A stretch of DNA of 43,772 bases from Coriobacteriia bacterium (lineage in GTDB: Bacteria; Actinomycetota; Coriobacteriia; Anaerosomatales; SLCP01): contig JAUVXE010000015.1 in assembly GCA_030603745.1 (NCBI GenBank), forward strand, positions 1 through 43,772. Direction: 5' to 3'. The translations under genes and the position numbers were made by a program. The notes under the pieces were generated by a model. The model searched no databases and had not been told where the DNA came from. It worked only from the letters and a program-made list of their open reading frames with translations. Below, one piece after another: positions 1-10,211 of this stretch (its first letter is position 1; every line of letters begins with the position of its first letter).

Positions 1-219
1 CGTCGGCGCGGGTGCTGCGGGGCGCGGGGCGCTCCTCGGCCGGATCGCCTCGGTGTCGCACGCCTTGGCGCACGCGAGGCATCCCCCGCACGAGCGCCAG
101 TCGACGTAGATGTAGCTCACGCCCACCTTGAGCGCGCCGCTCTCGCACGCCCGCATGCAGCGGCCGCACCGGTCGCACCGGGAGGGATCGAGGGCGAGGG
201 GTATGCGTGCGGGTCCCAC
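1..219 (-). CDS. 4Fe-4S ferredoxin-type protein, partial (N-terminus only)
   Basis: Reading leftwards from a GTG at 219, the frame stays open to the window edge, so only the first 73 residues are visible. After about 14 residues comes a cysteine run CDRCGRCMRAC and then CGGCLACAKAC, the two quartets expected for a 2x[4Fe-4S] ferredoxin fold, although the second is slightly irregular. The usual proline after the last cysteine of each quartet is missing. The start lies 4 nt after the ligA stop, so it is probably co-transcribed with ligA and translated from a site inside the ligA tail. It likely carries electrons for an enzyme encoded further left, or is the N-terminal domain of a larger iron-sulfur protein; the partner is outside the window. 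The domain is certain, but the gene's full identity is unknown. Confidence 0.7.
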   Translation of the reverse strand, partial: MGPARIPLALDPSRCDRCGRCMRACESGALKVGVSYIYVDWRSCGGCLACAKACDTEAIRPRSAPRPAAPAPT

Positions 220-223
220 GGGA

Positions 224-2718
<2,495 letters not shown>

Positions 2719-2719
2719 C

Positions 2720-3469
2720 TCACGCCTCTCGTTCAGCGGTCTCGTCTGCCAGTGACACCAGCCGCACGTTGCCCCACGCGCCCACGTGCCCCTCCACCGT
2801 GGCGAGCACGCCGAGGACCCCGTGCACGTGACGCGCGGCCTCGACCGCCCGCTCGACGTCGGCGGCCTCGCGCACCCGGTTCGCGAGCGCGGTGGCGACC
2901 GCGTCGGCGAGCGCGCCGTTGCGTGCGAGCACGGTGACGGCGTCCGCCGCTCGGGCCTCGCGCTCCGCACCGACCGCGCCCGACGAGGTGCAGACGGCCA
3001 CGGGCTGCAGCCCGCCGCGGACCTTCAGGCCCACGCCGTGCAGCCCGGCGTCGCCGGACCACAGCGCCACCGTTCGCTCGGCCTTGCCCATCAGGTAGAT
3101 GTCGCCGCCGTTCTCGACGACCACCTCGGGCGAGAGCTCGGCCAGCCCGCGCGCCACATACTCGGCGATCGCGCCCGCGACCGCCGCCATCGGGCCCACG
3201 CGCGCCACCCGGCTCGCCTCCGACATGCGGGCGACGATCCCCGGCGCGTCTGCGGGCACATCGAGGGGCACGAGCGTCTCGCGGAAGTACGGGTGCGTAC
3301 GGATGAAGTTCTCGAGCTCCCACCGCGCCCGCACGACCAGGTCCTCGGCGAGGTCCGTGAGGTCGCGCGACGCGCACACCTGCAGCTCGGTCTCCTTGAT
3401 GGCGACCTCGAAGCAGGTGAGCCCCTCGGGGGCGACGGTGCGGCGGTGGGTGTGCGACTCGGTGCTCAT
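2720..3469 (-). CDS. UPF0280 family protein
   Basis: A 249-residue protein of the UPF0280 family, which is distantly related to ApbE-type FAD:protein FMN transferases but has no proven reaction. Diagnostic segments are GPMAAVAGAIAEYVARG (about residues 140-156) followed by VVENGGDIYLMG, then a CTSSGAVG stretch and a late AAWGNVRLV-like strand (here VGAWGNVRLVSL). No transmembrane or signal sequence is seen, so it should be cytosolic. The ATG at 3469 has TAGGCGG closely upstream and is the first good start after the divergent intergenic region shared with the ferritin-like/GGDEF gene. It leads the operon UPF0280 - DUF2469-like - ligA - ferredoxin. In methanogens and anaerobes this family often neighbours redox genes, but nothing in this sequence fixes its substrate. 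Confidence 0.9.
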   Translation of the reverse strand: MSTESHTHRRTVAPEGLTCFEVAIKETELQVCASRDLTDLAEDLVVRARWELENFIRTHPYFRETLVPLDVPADAPGIVARMSEASRVARVGPMAAVAGAIAEYVARGLAELSPEVVVENGGDIYLMGKAERTVALWSGDAGLHGVGLKVRGGLQPVAVCTSSGAVGAEREARAADAVTVLARNGALADAVATALANRVREAADVERAVEAARHVHGVLGVLATVEGHVGAWGNVRLVSLADETAEREA

Positions 3470-3525
3470 CCGCCTATCTTCGCCCTGCCAGGGCCGGTTC
3501 GCAAGCGCGAAGGCGCGGTTGGGAG

Positions 3526-3531
3526 TAGTAT
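3526..3531 (+). promoter_or_regulatory. candidate -10 element for the GGDEF gene
   Basis: TAGTAT lies 34 nt before the ATG at 3565 in the divergent region, which would place transcription start near 3538, just before the hairpin at 3544-3560. No convincing -35 hexamer sits 16-18 nt upstream. A near-palindrome GCCCTG-C-CAGGGC at 3482-3494 lies between the two divergent genes and could be an operator. This is weak evidence based only on motif and position. Confidence 0.35.
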
Positions 3532-3543
3532 CGAACCACCTGC

Positions 3544-3560
3544 ACCTCCCGATTGGAGGT
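3544..3560 (+). promoter_or_regulatory. hairpin that sequesters the GGDEF gene ribosome binding site
   Basis: ACCTCC (3544-3549), a 5-nt loop CGATT, and GGAGGT (3555-3560) form a perfect 6-bp inverted repeat. The right arm is exactly the Shine-Dalgarno sequence of the ferritin-like/GGDEF gene, 4 nt before its ATG at 3565. In the mRNA the left arm would mimic the 16S anti-Shine-Dalgarno sequence and close the site. The left arm is not needed for anything else, which makes chance less likely. Translation may be switched by temperature, by a protein or by coupling to ribosome load; the trigger is unknown. Confidence 0.6.
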
Positions 3561-3564
3561 CCCC

Positions 3565-4623
3565 ATGCGCGACGTGCTCGATCTGTGCGTGGAACTCGAC
3601 ACGATGGCGGCCGAGGCGTACCGCGCGCTCTCCTCGGCGTGCGAGGACCCTGACCTCGCCCGGCTCTTCGGCCAGATGGCCCGTGAGGAGGAGGCGCACG
3701 TCGGCTGGTGGTCGGAGCTGCTCCGCTCGTGGGAGCACGGCCTGATCCCCGACATCGTGACCGACCCCGAGGCGATCCTCGGCGACCTGCACCAGATCAG
3801 GGCCGACGTCGCCGACGCGCTCGCCGGCGACGTCGCCGCGCTCAGCCCCGCCGGCATGCTCGAGCTCGCCGCGCGCCTCGAGTACTTCATGCTCGACCCG
3901 CTCTTCGCCGAGCTCATCGATCTCACGGAACCCGCGCGCACCGGCCATCACCGCGACGCCTACCAACGCCACATCGAGCGGCTCGTCGGCGCCATCGAAG
4001 GGTACGCGGGCGCCGACGGGCTCTCCCGGTTCCTCGCCCGCGTGCTCAGGCGGGCGCTCCGCGACAACGTGGCGCTCGCGACCTACGCCACGCGCGACCC
4101 ACTCACCGGCCTGTACAACCGCCGGGGGATGCTCGGCCACCTCACGCAGTGGATCTCGTGGGCCTACCGCTACGAACGCCCGGTCATGGTGCTCCTCATC
4201 GACCTCGACGAGTTCAAGGCGGTCAACGACACGCACGGCCATGCGATCGGCGACCTCGCGCTCAAGGCGGTCGCCTCGGTGCTCGAGGGCGCCACGCGCG
4301 AGAGCGACCTCGTGGCGCGCTACGGCGGCGACGAGTTCGCGGTGGTCGCGCCGGAGACCCACGCCGAAGAGTACCCCGCGCTCGTCGAGCGCATCCTCGT
4401 CGCCGTCGGCGACGCCTTCTGCCCCGACGACGACGGCGGCTGCGTGAAGCTCTCGGTGAGCGTCGGCGGCGCCGCGCTCGCGCCCGGGATCGAGGTCACG
4501 CACAAGGTGGTGGACCTCGTGCTGGCCGCCGCCGACGCGAGCATGTACGAGGCGAAGGCCGCCGGCCGCAACCGCGCAGGCACCCCGGTGCTCGTGGACT
4601 CGGCGCTCGTCGAGCGCACCTAG
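3565..4623 (+). CDS. ferritin-like (rubrerythrin-type) domain fused to diguanylate cyclase (GGDEF)
   Basis: A 352-residue fusion. Residues 1-165 are helical and look like a rubrerythrin/ferritin-like four-helix bundle: E17, the EEEAH segment (E42/H45, an ExxH iron-ligand pattern) and a later pair of helices with EYF and DAYQRHIERL. Residues about 175-345 are a GGDEF domain with an intact active site GGDEF (254-258) and an RESD sequence at 245-248, five residues before it, which is the RxxD product-inhibition site. It should therefore make cyclic di-GMP and be feedback inhibited. A di-iron or haem-free oxygen, peroxide or iron sensor controlling cyclic di-GMP is my inference. The ATG at 3565 follows GGAGG; an upstream in-frame TTG at 3553 would lie inside that site and is rejected. 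No membrane segment is seen. Its stop codon overlaps the convergent lipA stop. Confidence 0.9.
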   Translation: MRDVLDLCVELDTMAAEAYRALSSACEDPDLARLFGQMAREEEAHVGWWSELLRSWEHGLIPDIVTDPEAILGDLHQIRADVADALAGDVAALSPAGMLELAARLEYFMLDPLFAELIDLTEPARTGHHRDAYQRHIERLVGAIEGYAGADGLSRFLARVLRRALRDNVALATYATRDPLTGLYNRRGMLGHLTQWISWAYRYERPVMVLLIDLDEFKAVNDTHGHAIGDLALKAVASVLEGATRESDLVARYGGDEFAVVAPETHAEEYPALVERILVAVGDAFCPDDDGGCVKLSVSVGGAALAPGIEVTHKVVDLVLAAADASMYEAKAAGRNRAGTPVLVDSALVERT

Positions 4624-5525
4624 CCGTCCGAGCCGCCGTCCGCGCCGCCGCCCGCGAGCTCGGCCGCGTGGTAGCTCGAGCGCACGAACGGCTCGGCGGC
4701 CACGGCGCTGAACCCGAGCGCCCTCGCCTCCCGCGCGAGCGTGCGGAAGACGTCCGGCTCCACGAACTCCGCCACCGGCAGGTGGTCCTTCGAGGGCCGC
4801 AGGTACTGGCCGAGGGTGAGCATCGACACGCCGGCCGCGCGCAGGTCGCGCACGACCGGGACGACCTCATCGGGCGTCTCGCCGAGGCCGAGCATCAACC
4901 CCGACTTGGTCGGCATCCCGTCGCCTCGCTCGCCCGCGCGCGCGAGCACGCGGAGCGACCGCTCGTAGTCCGCGCCCGGACGGACCTCGGCGTAGAGCCG
5001 AGGCACCGTCTCGAGGTTGTGGTTGAAGACGTCCGGTCGCGCGTCGGTCACGAGGTCGACCGATGCCTCCCTGCCGCCGAAGTCGCTCACGAGCACCTCG
5101 ACCGCCGCTTCGGGCAGCGCCGCCCGGACCGCCTCGACCACGGCGACCATGTGCGCGGCCGCGCCGTCTGCGAGGTCGTCGCGGGTCACCATCGTCACGA
5201 CCACGTGCGAGAGCCCCATCCGCGCGACCGCCTCGGCCACGCGCGCGGGCTCGGAGGGGTCGAGCGGCGCAGGCGTGCGCGCCTCCACCGCGCAGAAGCG
5301 GCACCCGCGCGTGCAGACGTCGCCGGCCACGAGGAAGGTCGCCGTACCGCTCGCGTAGCACTCGCCGCGGTTCGGGCACTTCGCACTCTGGCAGACCGTG
5401 TTCAGCCGCAGTTCGCCGAGGAGACCCTCGACCGCCACCGCCTTGCCGGGCGTGGCGATGGGACGCCGCAGCCACGACGGCATCCGCGCGGTCCCCTGGG
5501 CGCCGTCCCCGTGTTCGTAGGCCAT
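4620..5525 (-). CDS. lipA: lipoyl synthase LipA
   Basis: Radical SAM enzyme that inserts two sulfur atoms into protein-bound octanoyl groups to make lipoyl cofactors. Both clusters are visible: the auxiliary cluster motif CQSAKCPNRGEC (C45, C50, C56) and the radical SAM motif CTRGCRFC (C71, C75, C78). The C-terminal RSSYHA element, which supplies the serine ligand of the auxiliary cluster, is present. At 301 residues the length is normal. The ATG at 5525 is 13 nt after the lpdA stop, so lpdA-lipA form an operon; pairing a dihydrolipoyl dehydrogenase with the lipoyl maker points to use of a lipoylated complex, possibly the glycine cleavage system, whose other genes are not here. Its TAG stop overlaps the TAG of the convergent GGDEF gene by three bases. 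Confidence 0.97.
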   Translation of the reverse strand: MAYEHGDGAQGTARMPSWLRRPIATPGKAVAVEGLLGELRLNTVCQSAKCPNRGECYASGTATFLVAGDVCTRGCRFCAVEARTPAPLDPSEPARVAEAVARMGLSHVVVTMVTRDDLADGAAAHMVAVVEAVRAALPEAAVEVLVSDFGGREASVDLVTDARPDVFNHNLETVPRLYAEVRPGADYERSLRVLARAGERGDGMPTKSGLMLGLGETPDEVVPVVRDLRAAGVSMLTLGQYLRPSKDHLPVAEFVEPDVFRTLAREARALGFSAVAAEPFVRSSYHAAELAGGGADGGSDG

Positions 5526-5538
5526 CCGGCCGCCCGCC

Positions 5539-6936
5539 TCAGCAGCCGCACTTGCCGGCGGCGTCGGCCGCGGCGAAGCGCACGACCTCGCTCACCGTGG
5601 GGTGCGCGTGGACGGTCTCGGCCAGCTCGCGCACGCCGATGCCGTGACGCATCGCGAGGGCGACCTCGTGGACGATCTCGACGGCGTGCGGGCCCACGAT
5701 CTGGGCGCCCACGATCCGGCCGGTGCCCTTCTCGGCGGCGAGCTGGACGAACCCCTCGCCCTCCCCCTCGCCGAGCGCCTTGCCGTTGGCCGCGAACTTC
5801 GCGACCGCCTGGACCGCGTCGATCCCCCGCGCCTTGGCGCTGTCGCGCGACGAGCCGACCACCGCGACCTCGGGGAAGGTGTAGACGCACGCGGGGATGC
5901 ACTCGTAGGCCACCGTCTCGAGGTGCGGCGCCGCTCCCACCGAGCGCAGCTCGGCGACGGCGTTGCGGGCGGCGACCACGCCCTCCTCCTCGGCGACGTG
6001 CGCGAGCATCATCCCGCCGATGAGGTCGCCGATCGCGTACACGCCCTCGACGTTGGTGCGGAAGTGCTCATCGGCCACCACGGCCGCGCGGTCCATCTCG
6101 ATGCCGACCTCGGGGTAGCCGAGCCCCGCCGAGTTGGGCATGCGGCCCGGAGCGGAGAGCACCACGTCGCCCTCGAGGACCTCGCCGCTGCGCAGGGTCG
6201 CGCGCACGCGGTCGCCCTCCTGTTCCACGCGCTCGACCGCGTCGCCGAGACGGAACGACACGCCCATCTCCTCGAGCGAGGACTGCGTGGCCTTGACCAC
6301 CCGGCGGTCGTTGCCGGGCAGGATCTGCTCCATGAGCTCGACCACGGTCACCCGCGCGCCGAACGCCGCCCACGCGCAGGCGAACTCGAGGCCGATCACG
6401 CCGCCGCCGATCACGATCGCCTCGTGCGGGATGCGGGAGAGCGAGACGGCGTCGTCGCTCGTCCACACGCCGGGCAGGTCGTGGTCGATCATCGGCAGGC
6501 GGAAAGGCACCGAGCCCGTCGCGAGGATGACGGCGTCGCCGGCGATGCGCTCAGTGCCGGAGCCGTCGGCGAGCTCGACCTCGACCTCTCGGGGAGCGAC
6601 GAGCCGGCCCGCGCCGTGGACGACGCGCACCTTGAGCCGTTTCGCGGTGGCCTCGACCTGGCCCACGAGCTCGTCGACGACGCCCTCCTTGCGGGCGCGG
6701 AGCCGGTCGATGTCGACGGTGGCGACCTGCGCATCGAGGCCGAACTCGGCGGCGCGCGCGGTGTCCGCCACGATGTGCGCCGAGCGCAGGATGGTCTTGG
6801 TGGGGATGCATCCCCAGTTCAGGCACGTCCCGCCGAGCCGCTCCTTCTCGACGAGCACGACCTCGGCTCCGAGCCTCGCGGCCTCGAACGCCGCCGCGTG
6901 GCCTCCCGGCCCGCCTCCCAGGATCACGATGCGCAT
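5539..6936 (-). CDS. lpdA: dihydrolipoyl dehydrogenase
   Basis: FAD-containing pyridine nucleotide-disulfide oxidoreductase that reoxidises dihydrolipoyl groups with NAD. The 465-residue protein starts with the FAD-binding ILGGGPGGHAAA, then has the redox-active disulfide GGTCLNWGCIPTK (two cysteines separated by four residues), a central NAD fold IGGGVIGLEFA, the ATG-type motif YAIGDLIGG, and the C-terminal HAHPTVSEV with the catalytic His. The last residues KCGC add two extra cysteines not typical of the family. The ATG at 6936 is chosen over longer in-frame starts because GGGAG lies 8 nt before it and the Rossmann fold begins at once. It is the first gene of lpdA-lipA. Confidence 0.96.
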   Translation of the reverse strand: MRIVILGGGPGGHAAAFEAARLGAEVVLVEKERLGGTCLNWGCIPTKTILRSAHIVADTARAAEFGLDAQVATVDIDRLRARKEGVVDELVGQVEATAKRLKVRVVHGAGRLVAPREVEVELADGSGTERIAGDAVILATGSVPFRLPMIDHDLPGVWTSDDAVSLSRIPHEAIVIGGGVIGLEFACAWAAFGARVTVVELMEQILPGNDRRVVKATQSSLEEMGVSFRLGDAVERVEQEGDRVRATLRSGEVLEGDVVLSAPGRMPNSAGLGYPEVGIEMDRAAVVADEHFRTNVEGVYAIGDLIGGMMLAHVAEEEGVVAARNAVAELRSVGAAPHLETVAYECIPACVYTFPEVAVVGSSRDSAKARGIDAVQAVAKFAANGKALGEGEGEGFVQLAAEKGTGRIVGAQIVGPHAVEIVHEVALAMRHGIGVRELAETVHAHPTVSEVVRFAAADAAGKCGC

Positions 6937-6980
6937 CGCCACAGCTCCCATCTCCGTCGGCCCGTCTAGAGCGTGTGCGC

Positions 6981-7037
6981 ATTCTAGCACCGGATGCGAC
7001 TGGCGCACCGCGTCGCGGGGTAGATTGCACGTGTGCA
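6981..7037. promoter_or_regulatory. divergent promoters between lpdA and the ferredoxin/AOR genes
   Basis: On the minus strand TAGAAT (6986-6981), preceded by TGC, forms an extended -10 (TGnTAGAAT) for lpdA, about 45 nt before its start. On the plus strand TAGATT (7021-7026) is a -10 candidate for the gene at 7067. Immediately after it lies TGCAC-GT-GTGCA (7026-7037), a perfect inverted repeat placed over the expected transcription start, as a repressor site would be. Neither promoter has a clear -35. Confidence 0.45.
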
Positions 7038-7066
7038 CGGAGCGCGACCTGCGAAGGGAGACCCGC

Positions 7067-7903
7067 ATGTGCCGGTTCTGCGTGGAGCACGGTGACGGCA
7101 AGCGCTGGTACCTGCAGGCGGAGAACTACGCGGCAGACCTGGAGAGCGACCTGGCCCGCCGCGGCTACGTCGTCTCGTTCATCAGCGACTTCGACAGCAA
7201 CAAGCGCAAGATCCGCGCCGGGCTCTCCGCGCTGCGCGCCCTCCCCACCCCGCTCGCCGCCCCGCTGCGCGAGCGCGCGTCCAAGGCGATGCAACGCAAC
7301 CACTTCGGCCAGCCGGTTCCGATCGAGGAGTGCGAGAAGATCCTCGGCATGGCCACGAGCGTCGTGCGCATCCCCTGCCTGTGCCGCGGGCAGCGCCGCT
7401 CCGACGAGGGCGTGTGCCTCGTGACCACCGTGCGCCCCGTCGACGACGTGCTCGCCGAGGGATGGGCGTCCTACGCCGACGGACCGGATGTCGCCACCCT
7501 CGAGCGCCTCACACCAACGACCGCGCTCGCGCTGCTGCGCGACTGCGAGCGGCGGGGGCTGTGCCACACGGTCTGGACGTTCATCACGCCGTTCATCGCG
7601 GCGATCTGCAACTGCGATCTGAGCAGCGGCTGCATGGCGATGAACCTGCAACTCAATCACGATATCAAGGTGATGTGGAAGGGCGAGTGGGTCGCGCGCC
7701 TCGCCGAGGAACGCTGCACCGCCTGCGGGGCGTGCGTCGAGACATGCCCCTTCGGCGCGATCGCGCCGCCCGCCGACGGCGGCCCGGTCGCCTACGACGA
7801 GACGGCGTGCTGGGGGTGCGGGATCTGCCGCGCCGTCTGCCCCACGGACGCGCTCACCCTGGCCGACCGCGCCATGGTGCCGGCGGTCGCGGCGAGCTGG
7901 TGA
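7067..7903 (+). CDS. 4Fe-4S ferredoxin-domain protein next to AOR
   Basis: A 278-residue cytosolic protein. The C-terminus carries two classic [4Fe-4S] motifs, CTACGACVETCP and CWGCGICRAVCP, so a bacterial 2x[4Fe-4S] ferredoxin module sits at about residues 215-268. The N-terminal part starts MCRFCVEHG and contains KRWYLQAENY, then IPCLCRGQ and a Cys-rich CNCDLSSGC, suggesting further metal or thiol sites. I recall this architecture (GKKWYLQAKNY-type proteins) from many anaerobes, annotated only as ferredoxin, with no defined reaction. The ATG at 7067 follows AAGGGAG at a good distance; longer upstream reading is rejected because it would run through the divergent promoters. It is followed 160 nt later by the aldehyde oxidoreductase, so it may be the electron partner of that enzyme; this is inference from position. 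Confidence 0.88.
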   Translation: MCRFCVEHGDGKRWYLQAENYAADLESDLARRGYVVSFISDFDSNKRKIRAGLSALRALPTPLAAPLRERASKAMQRNHFGQPVPIEECEKILGMATSVVRIPCLCRGQRRSDEGVCLVTTVRPVDDVLAEGWASYADGPDVATLERLTPTTALALLRDCERRGLCHTVWTFITPFIAAICNCDLSSGCMAMNLQLNHDIKVMWKGEWVARLAEERCTACGACVETCPFGAIAPPADGGPVAYDETACWGCGICRAVCPTDALTLADRAMVPAVAASW

Positions 7904-8063
7904 CGCACCGCGGGCGCACCCGCAGGCGGCGGGCGACTCGGCGACCTCCACGCGAAGCACACAGGGTTCACGCCCCCACTGGGGTATACCAAACGATGGG
8001 GATGGATCACACGGCACCCCTGGCCGCCTGTGCGCGGTCATCGTTCGATCGTGGAGGTGGCTT

Positions 8064-9842
8064 ATGGCTCGGGAGATCCTGCGTGTCGACATGTCCGACC
8101 TCTCCGTGAAGCGGGAACCGCTGCCCGCCGCATGGGGCCGCTACGGTGGCCGCGCGCTGACCGACGCGATCGTCTTCGCCGAGGTCCCGCCCGACGCCGA
8201 CCCCCTCGGCCCGGACAACGTGCTCGTGTTCGCGCCGGGTATCCTCGGCGGGACGAGCGCTCCGAACGGCGGACGCATCTCGGTGGGCGCGAAGAGCCCG
8301 CTGACCGGCGGCATCAAGGAGTCGAACTCCGGCGGGCAGGCAGGACACGCGCTCGCCCGCAACGGGATCGCCGCCCTCGTGGTGACGGGCGTCCCGGCCG
8401 ATGCCGACGCTCGCTACTGCCTCGTGATCGAGAACGACGGCTCGGCCTCGCTGTCGCGGGTCGACGAGTGGGCAGGCCTCGGCAACTACGAGCTCGCCGA
8501 CAAGATCGCCGAGACGCGGCCCGAGGGCGACCGCTACGCGACGATCCAGACCGGCCCGGCCGGCGAGGCGGGCGCCAAGGCGTCCGGCATCGCGTTCTCC
8601 GACCCCAAGGGCTACCCGAACCGGTTCGCCGGCCGCGGCGGCCTCGGGGCGGTCATGGGCGCCAAGGGCCTCAAGGCGATCGTGGTCTCCGACAAGGGGC
8701 ACGGCTTCCTCGAGCACGCCGACAAGGACGCGTTCCAGGCTGCCCTCAAGCGGTTCGCCTCGGCGCTCAAGGAGCATGCCGTCACCGGCCAGGCGCTGCC
8801 TGCCTACGGCACCAACGTGCTCACCAACATCCTCTCGGAGGCGGGCGGGCTGCCCACGCGCAACTTCAGCGAGGGCTCGTTCGAGAAGGCCGACGACATC
8901 GGCGGAGAGCGCCAGGCCGAGACGATCAAGGCGCGCGGCGGCCACTCGCACCACGGCTGTCACACGGGCTGCACGATCCAGTGCTCGCGCTACTGGGTGG
9001 ACAAGGACGGCCACTACAAGACCAAGGGGCCGGAGTACGAGACCGCCTGGTCGTTCGGCGCGGACTGCGGGATCGGCGACCTCGACGAGATCGCCGAGCT
9101 CGACCGGGCCTGCGGCGACCTGGGTTTGGACACCATCGAGATGGGCGCCACCATGGCGGTCTACATGGAGTCCGGCAAGATCGCGTTCGGCGACGCGGAC
9201 GGCGCCCTCAAGGCGCTCATGAGCGGCGCGAACGGCGGAGAGCCGGGCCGGGTGCTGTGGGACGGCGCGGCCGCGACGGGCGCGGCGTTCGGCGTGGCAC
9301 GGGTGCCGGTCGTCAAGAACCAGGCGCTGCCCGCCTACGACCCGCGTCCGGTCATGGGCATCGGCGTGACCTACGCGACCTCGACGCAGGGCGCCGACCA
9401 CACCGCCGGCTACACCATCACCGCCAACATCCTCAACGTTGGCGGCAGCGTCGATCCGCTCAAGCCCGACGGACAGGCCGAGCTCTCCAAGAACCTGCAG
9501 ATCGCCACGGCGATGCTCGACTCGCTCGGCTTCTGCATCTTCGTGGCGTTCGCGGTGCTCGACATCCCCGAGGCCTTCGCCGCGCTCCATGAGCTCGCCG
9601 AGGCCCACACGGGCGAGACCTGGGACCCGGACGCGCTCATGCAGCTCGGCCGCGAGACGCTCACCTTCGAGCGCGTCTTCAACGAGAAGGCCGGCTTCAC
9701 CGCCGCCGACGACCGGCTGCCGGAGTTCTTCTACACCGAGAAGCTCCCGCCGCACGACGCGGTCTTCGAGGTCAGCGACGCCGACCTCGACAGCGTGTTC
9801 GACTTCGTGCCGGAGACCGCCAAGCAGATGGGTCTGGCATAG
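8064..9842 (+). CDS. aldehyde:ferredoxin oxidoreductase family enzyme
   Basis: A 592-residue member of the AOR family, tungsten- or molybdenum-bis-pterin enzymes that oxidise aldehydes to acids with ferredoxin. It opens with EILRVDMSD and YGGRALTDAI, followed by the family pattern NVLVFAPGIL-GGT and GRISVGAKSPLTGG. Cluster ligands are C299, C303 and C307 in GCHTGCTIQCSRYW, with C491 in the C-terminal domain; the CxxxCxxxC spacing is like the YdhV-type AORs rather than the CxxCxxxC archaeal type. The middle AYDPR-x-VMGIGVTYATSTQGADHT segment is the family's pterin/substrate region. The ATG at 8064 has GGAGGT upstream. It precedes a MoaD-like and a ThiF-like gene. The physiological aldehyde is unknown. 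Confidence 0.93.
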   Translation: MAREILRVDMSDLSVKREPLPAAWGRYGGRALTDAIVFAEVPPDADPLGPDNVLVFAPGILGGTSAPNGGRISVGAKSPLTGGIKESNSGGQAGHALARNGIAALVVTGVPADADARYCLVIENDGSASLSRVDEWAGLGNYELADKIAETRPEGDRYATIQTGPAGEAGAKASGIAFSDPKGYPNRFAGRGGLGAVMGAKGLKAIVVSDKGHGFLEHADKDAFQAALKRFASALKEHAVTGQALPAYGTNVLTNILSEAGGLPTRNFSEGSFEKADDIGGERQAETIKARGGHSHHGCHTGCTIQCSRYWVDKDGHYKTKGPEYETAWSFGADCGIGDLDEIAELDRACGDLGLDTIEMGATMAVYMESGKIAFGDADGALKALMSGANGGEPGRVLWDGAAATGAAFGVARVPVVKNQALPAYDPRPVMGIGVTYATSTQGADHTAGYTITANILNVGGSVDPLKPDGQAELSKNLQIATAMLDSLGFCIFVAFAVLDIPEAFAALHELAEAHTGETWDPDALMQLGRETLTFERVFNEKAGFTAADDRLPEFFYTEKLPPHDAVFEVSDADLDSVFDFVPETAKQMGLA

Positions 9843-9856
9843 CGCTTGCGACGACA

Positions 9857-9888
9857 CGGGTGCGGCGCCCATCGCGGTGCCGCACCCG
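9857..9888 (+). terminator. 10-bp hairpin between AOR and the MoaD-like gene
   Basis: CGGGTGCGGC (9857-9866) and GCCGCACCCG (9879-9888) are perfect complements around a 12-nt loop, starting 15 nt after the AOR stop. There is no U-run, so it may be a partial terminator or an mRNA 3'-end stabiliser that lowers expression of the sulfur-carrier gene relative to AOR. Confidence 0.5.
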
Positions 9889-9964
9889 CTCGTCCACGCG
9901 GCACGCCCGCGTGCTCCACGGTCGCGCGGAGCGAACCGCACGTCACACGGAAGGAACCAGCGTC

Positions 9965-10204
9965 ATGCGAGTGGACCTCGCCCTCTTCGCACACCTCTCA
10001 GGCTTCCAGCCCGACGGCCGGGGCGGCCGCTCCTCGCGGCCGCTCGAGCTCGAGGAGGGCGCCACGGTGGGCGACGTCGCGAGCCTCCTCGGCCTGCCCG
10101 ACGAGCCGCGCATCGTGCTGCTGAACGGGCGGCACGCCGAAGACTCGACCGCGCTCTCCGAAGGCGACCGGCTCGCGATCTTCCCGCCGGTCGCGGGAGG
10201 CTGA
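9965..10204 (+). CDS. MoaD/ThiS-family sulfur carrier
   Basis: A 79-residue beta-grasp protein ending in Gly-Gly (VAGG), the hallmark of ubiquitin-like sulfur carriers whose C-terminal glycine is adenylated and turned into a thiocarboxylate. ELEEGATVGDVASLLGL, PRIVLLNGRHAE and LSEGDRLAIFPPVAGG match the MoaD order. The ATG at 9965 has GGAAGGAACC upstream. It lies between AOR and a ThiF-type activating enzyme, which suggests it delivers sulfur for the dithiolene of the AOR tungstopterin/molybdopterin rather than for thiamin; that assignment is context-based. No MoaE is present in the window. Confidence 0.88.
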   Translation: MRVDLALFAHLSGFQPDGRGGRSSRPLELEEGATVGDVASLLGLPDEPRIVLLNGRHAEDSTALSEGDRLAIFPPVAGG

Positions 10205-10211
10205 GCGCGCG

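Noticed and set aside
4620-4623. Overlapping convergent stop codons of lipA and the GGDEF gene as a regulatory device
   Set aside because: Both stops are real, but such tight convergence is common in compact high-GC genomes and no terminator-like structure accompanies it.
7981-7992. GGTATACC palindrome upstream of AOR as a promoter operator
   Set aside because: An 8-bp palindrome without a matching -35 or a second site is too weak to annotate.
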